Below, in pieces: positions 61,083 to 62,678 of a stretch of 62,678 bases of DNA. How positions within the stretch are numbered: the stretch's first letter is position 1; each line of letters begins with the position of its first letter. Made by a program: the position numbers and the translations under genes. This DNA comes from Candidatus Lactobacillus pullistercoris (lineage in GTDB: Bacteria; Bacillota; Bacilli; Lactobacillales; Lactobacillaceae): contig JAHLFT010000070.1 in assembly GCA_018883635.1 (NCBI GenBank), positions 1 to 62,678 of the forward strand. The letters are read 5' to 3'. The notes under the pieces are model-generated. The model saw only the letters and a program-made list of their open reading frames with translations. It made no database searches and was not told the origin of the DNA.

Positions 61083-62237
61083 ATGACATATTACATTCAT
61101 GCAGATAAGTTTTTTCTTGAAAATAGAACTGAAAATGGTGGTTATCTAGAAATTAATGATAACAGCAAATTTGGTTTTTACTATCCAGAAAGTGAAAAGC
61201 CTGAAGGCAAAATTGTAGATTACAAGGGTAAATGGGTTGCACCTGGTTATGTTGATACTCACATTCATGGTAGTTTGGGCGAAGATACGATGAAGAGTGA
61301 CTGGGGTGGAATTAACAAGATCTCTAAAGGCTTGCTTAGTGCCGGAGTTACTTCTTGGATGCCAACTACCATTACTGCTGCAAGTAGCACTTTAACTAAA
61401 ATTTGTGAAAAGTTTGCAGCTCACAAAGGCGAAGAAGAAGGGGCTAAAATTCAAGGACTTCACTTCGAAGGACCATTCTTCACTGAAGAACATGCTGGTG
61501 CTGAAAATCCTAAATATATGCTCGATCCAGATATCAATGAATTTAATAAATGGTTAAAGGCTTCTGATGGGATGCTGAAGAAAATTTCAATGGCTCCTGA
61601 AAGAAAAGGATCAAAAGAATTTATTCGTGAAGCCGTTAAAGAAGGTATTGTCATTGCTTTAGGTCACTCAAGTGCTACTTTTGAAGAAGCTGCAGCTGGA
61701 GTAGAAGCCGGTGCAACAATGTTTACTCATGCATTTAACGGGATGCCAGACCCAATGCACCATGCCGCATCAATTTCTAATGCAGCAATGGCCTTAAATA
61801 ATACAACTGCCGAATTAATTTGTGATGGTCACCACGTTCAAGAACCAATGGTTCGGGCTTTAATTAATGCAGTTGGTCCTGAACATGTTGCACTTATCAC
61901 TGATTGTATAGAAGCTGGTATGATGCCTAATGGTGATTATATGTTAGGTGAACTTCCAGTCTATGTAAAAGACGGAATGGCTCGCTTAAAAGATGGTGAT
62001 AATTTAGCCGGTAGTATTTTGCAACTTAAAGACGGGGTTAAGAACGTTGTTGACTGGAATATCGTTGATCCAGAAAAGGCCATAATGATGGCTAGTTACA
62101 TTCCAGCTAAGAGTGCACATATTTTAGATCACTGTGGTTCAATTAAGCCGGACAAAGATGCGGACTTCTTAATCTTGAATCCTGATATGACTTTGAGTGA
62201 AACTTACTTAAATGGTGAATCACGTTATAAGGCATAA
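61083..62237 (+). CDS. nagA: N-acetylglucosamine-6-phosphate deacetylase
   Basis: 384 residues, amidohydrolase fold: VDTHIHGSLGEDTM, LHFEGPFF (metal Glu), LGHSSATFEEAAAG, FTHAFNGMPDPMHH, LICDGHHV and ITDCIEAGMM (catalytic Asp). It converts GlcNAc-6-P to GlcN-6-P for glycolysis or wall synthesis. AGAGGAAAACG precedes ATG 61083. Divergent from the GH31 gene across 165 bases that may hold a common operator; no clear cre site or NagR box was found by eye. Confidence 0.96.
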   Translation: MTYYIHADKFFLENRTENGGYLEINDNSKFGFYYPESEKPEGKIVDYKGKWVAPGYVDTHIHGSLGEDTMKSDWGGINKISKGLLSAGVTSWMPTTITAASSTLTKICEKFAAHKGEEEGAKIQGLHFEGPFFTEEHAGAENPKYMLDPDINEFNKWLKASDGMLKKISMAPERKGSKEFIREAVKEGIVIALGHSSATFEEAAAGVEAGATMFTHAFNGMPDPMHHAASISNAAMALNNTTAELICDGHHVQEPMVRALINAVGPEHVALITDCIEAGMMPNGDYMLGELPVYVKDGMARLKDGDNLAGSILQLKDGVKNVVDWNIVDPEKAIMMASYIPAKSAHILDHCGSIKPDKDADFLILNPDMTLSETYLNGESRYKA

Positions 62238-62257
62238 ATATAGCAATTGATAATAAT

Positions 62258-62356
62258 GAGTGGGAAGAAACTACTCGAGAAATAGCCAAGATAGTGTAGA
62301 ACCGAATTAGAATACGAAGTATTCAATTCGTGTTCGTAACTATAGTCGGCTATTTC
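62258..62356. repeat. Structured intergenic repeat, copy B
   Basis: About 99 bases related to 32737-32828. Closing stem AAATAGCC / GGCTATTT, next helix ATAGT / ACTAT, then GAAC / GTTC, CGAATT / AATTCG and a tip hairpin GAATAC-GAA-GTATTC. Paired bases differ between the copies yet pairing is mostly kept, which favours a structured RNA or a folding DNA element. It lies just after nagA. Confidence 0.65.
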
Positions 62357-62392
62357 TGTTTCTGACCACGATAATTCTGGAATAGAGTATGC

Positions 62393-62429
62393 AAAAAAAG
62401 TCTAGGAAAGTTATTCCCTAGGCTTTTTT
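62393..62429 (+). terminator. Terminator after nagA and repeat B
   Basis: AAAAAGTCTAGGAA / TTCCCTAGGCTTTTTT stem with T run. Confidence 0.85.
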
Positions 62430-62487
62430 CGTACTAAAAATATTTTTAATTTATTTTGTGTAACCGTTTTCTTTTTAAAGAAAAAGA

Positions 62488-62496
62488 TGGTATACT
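62488..62496 (+). promoter_or_regulatory. Extended -10 promoter of the leader at the window end
   Basis: TGG-TATACT (TGn plus -10). The -35 is unclear. It lies about 25 bases before the probable riboswitch. Confidence 0.55.
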
Positions 62497-62519
62497 ATGA
62501 GTGTAAGGAAATTAAGAAA

Positions 62520-62678
62520 TAAAGAGGTGAGTTCCGATGGGCTACTGAGTGAAAACCAAGTAGTGAAAAAGAAAGGCTTGTGATACCAATGGGCATCGTA
62601 AATTGAAATAATTGTTACGCATAAAGTGATATTTAACATAAGTGACCCGAAACTTGTTAAGTGGGTGTGGAATAATAA
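62520..62678 (+). promoter_or_regulatory. Probable M-box (ykoK) Mg2+ riboswitch, cut by window end
   Basis: The leader has AAAGAGGTGAGTTCCGATG, GGCTACTG, GATACCAATGGGCATCG and CATAAAGTGATATTTAACAT in the order seen in M-box RNAs, with no reading frame and its own promoter. M-boxes usually precede Mg2+ transporter genes (mgtE or similar), which would lie beyond the window. The assignment is from memory of the consensus; a covariance search is decisive. Confidence 0.55.

Overview
The window is AT-rich Firmicute chromosome and reads as Lactobacillus, most likely the L. gasseri/johnsonii group. The grounds are the walR-walK-walH-walI-walJ-htrA...rlmH block, the small Lactobacillus-type hypothetical proteins, TTG/GTG starts behind AGGAGG-type ribosome sites, and a C-terminal S-layer-type (SLAP) wall-binding domain. 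The species is an inference from gene content, not a database result. I see no phage, no intact insertion sequence, no rRNA and no CRISPR array. Accessory character shows as decayed genes.

Layout. 1-5400: the end of a tRNA-Asn, then a zone of decay. A broken LysR regulator is followed by a minus-strand run of two acyltransferases and two family-8 glycosyltransferases, all damaged by stop codons or frameshifts. An intact small cytochrome-b5-like gene lies among them, and two nearly identical tRNA-Lys(CTT) genes follow. 5500-13750: the essential WalRK cell-wall two-component system with WalH, WalI, WalJ and HtrA, then an intergenic stretch with two perfect DnaA-box words in a duplicated unit, then rlmH. 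13760-24000: an ECF transporter core (EcfT plus a fused double ATPase) divergent from an AraC regulator, HtpX/LemA, an anion permease, an Fe-S-type protein, a membrane GDPD, a strongly expressed-looking 46-residue basic protein missed by ordinary length cut-offs, an HD hydrolase and an HNH protein.

24000-33850: a broken Fic AMPylase gene; a lysine-riboswitch-controlled amino-acid ABC transporter whose binding protein and permease are fused; DNA repair genes (alkyladenine glycosylase, Ogt); a sirtuin; TerC; ATPase remnants; and an odd divergent pair made of a small membrane protein and a secreted His-rich protein. 34169-46108: cardiolipin synthase, several alpha/beta hydrolases, RNase HI, a GT2 glycosyltransferase, PRPP synthetase, a TetR/membrane-protein pair and a second fused amino-acid ABC transporter.

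46184-51809 is the most distinctive locus, an Isd-like haem-acquisition island. It has NEAT-type surface proteins (one wall-bound by a SLAP domain and divergent from the rest), a membrane-anchored binding protein, a FecCD permease and an ATPase. Two of the NEAT ORFs are separated only by a frame change at a 7-A run. The b5-like protein at 912-1139 would be a plausible user of imported haem. 51877-62678: a CAP-domain secreted protein, D-Ala-D-Ala ligase, a MerR-like protein, a YibE/F pair with an esterase, a three-domain GH31 protein resembling alpha-N-acetylgalactosaminidases but apparently without the usual nucleophile, nagA, a structured intergenic repeat that also occurs at 32737-32828, and the start of a probable M-box (Mg2+) riboswitch cut by the window end.
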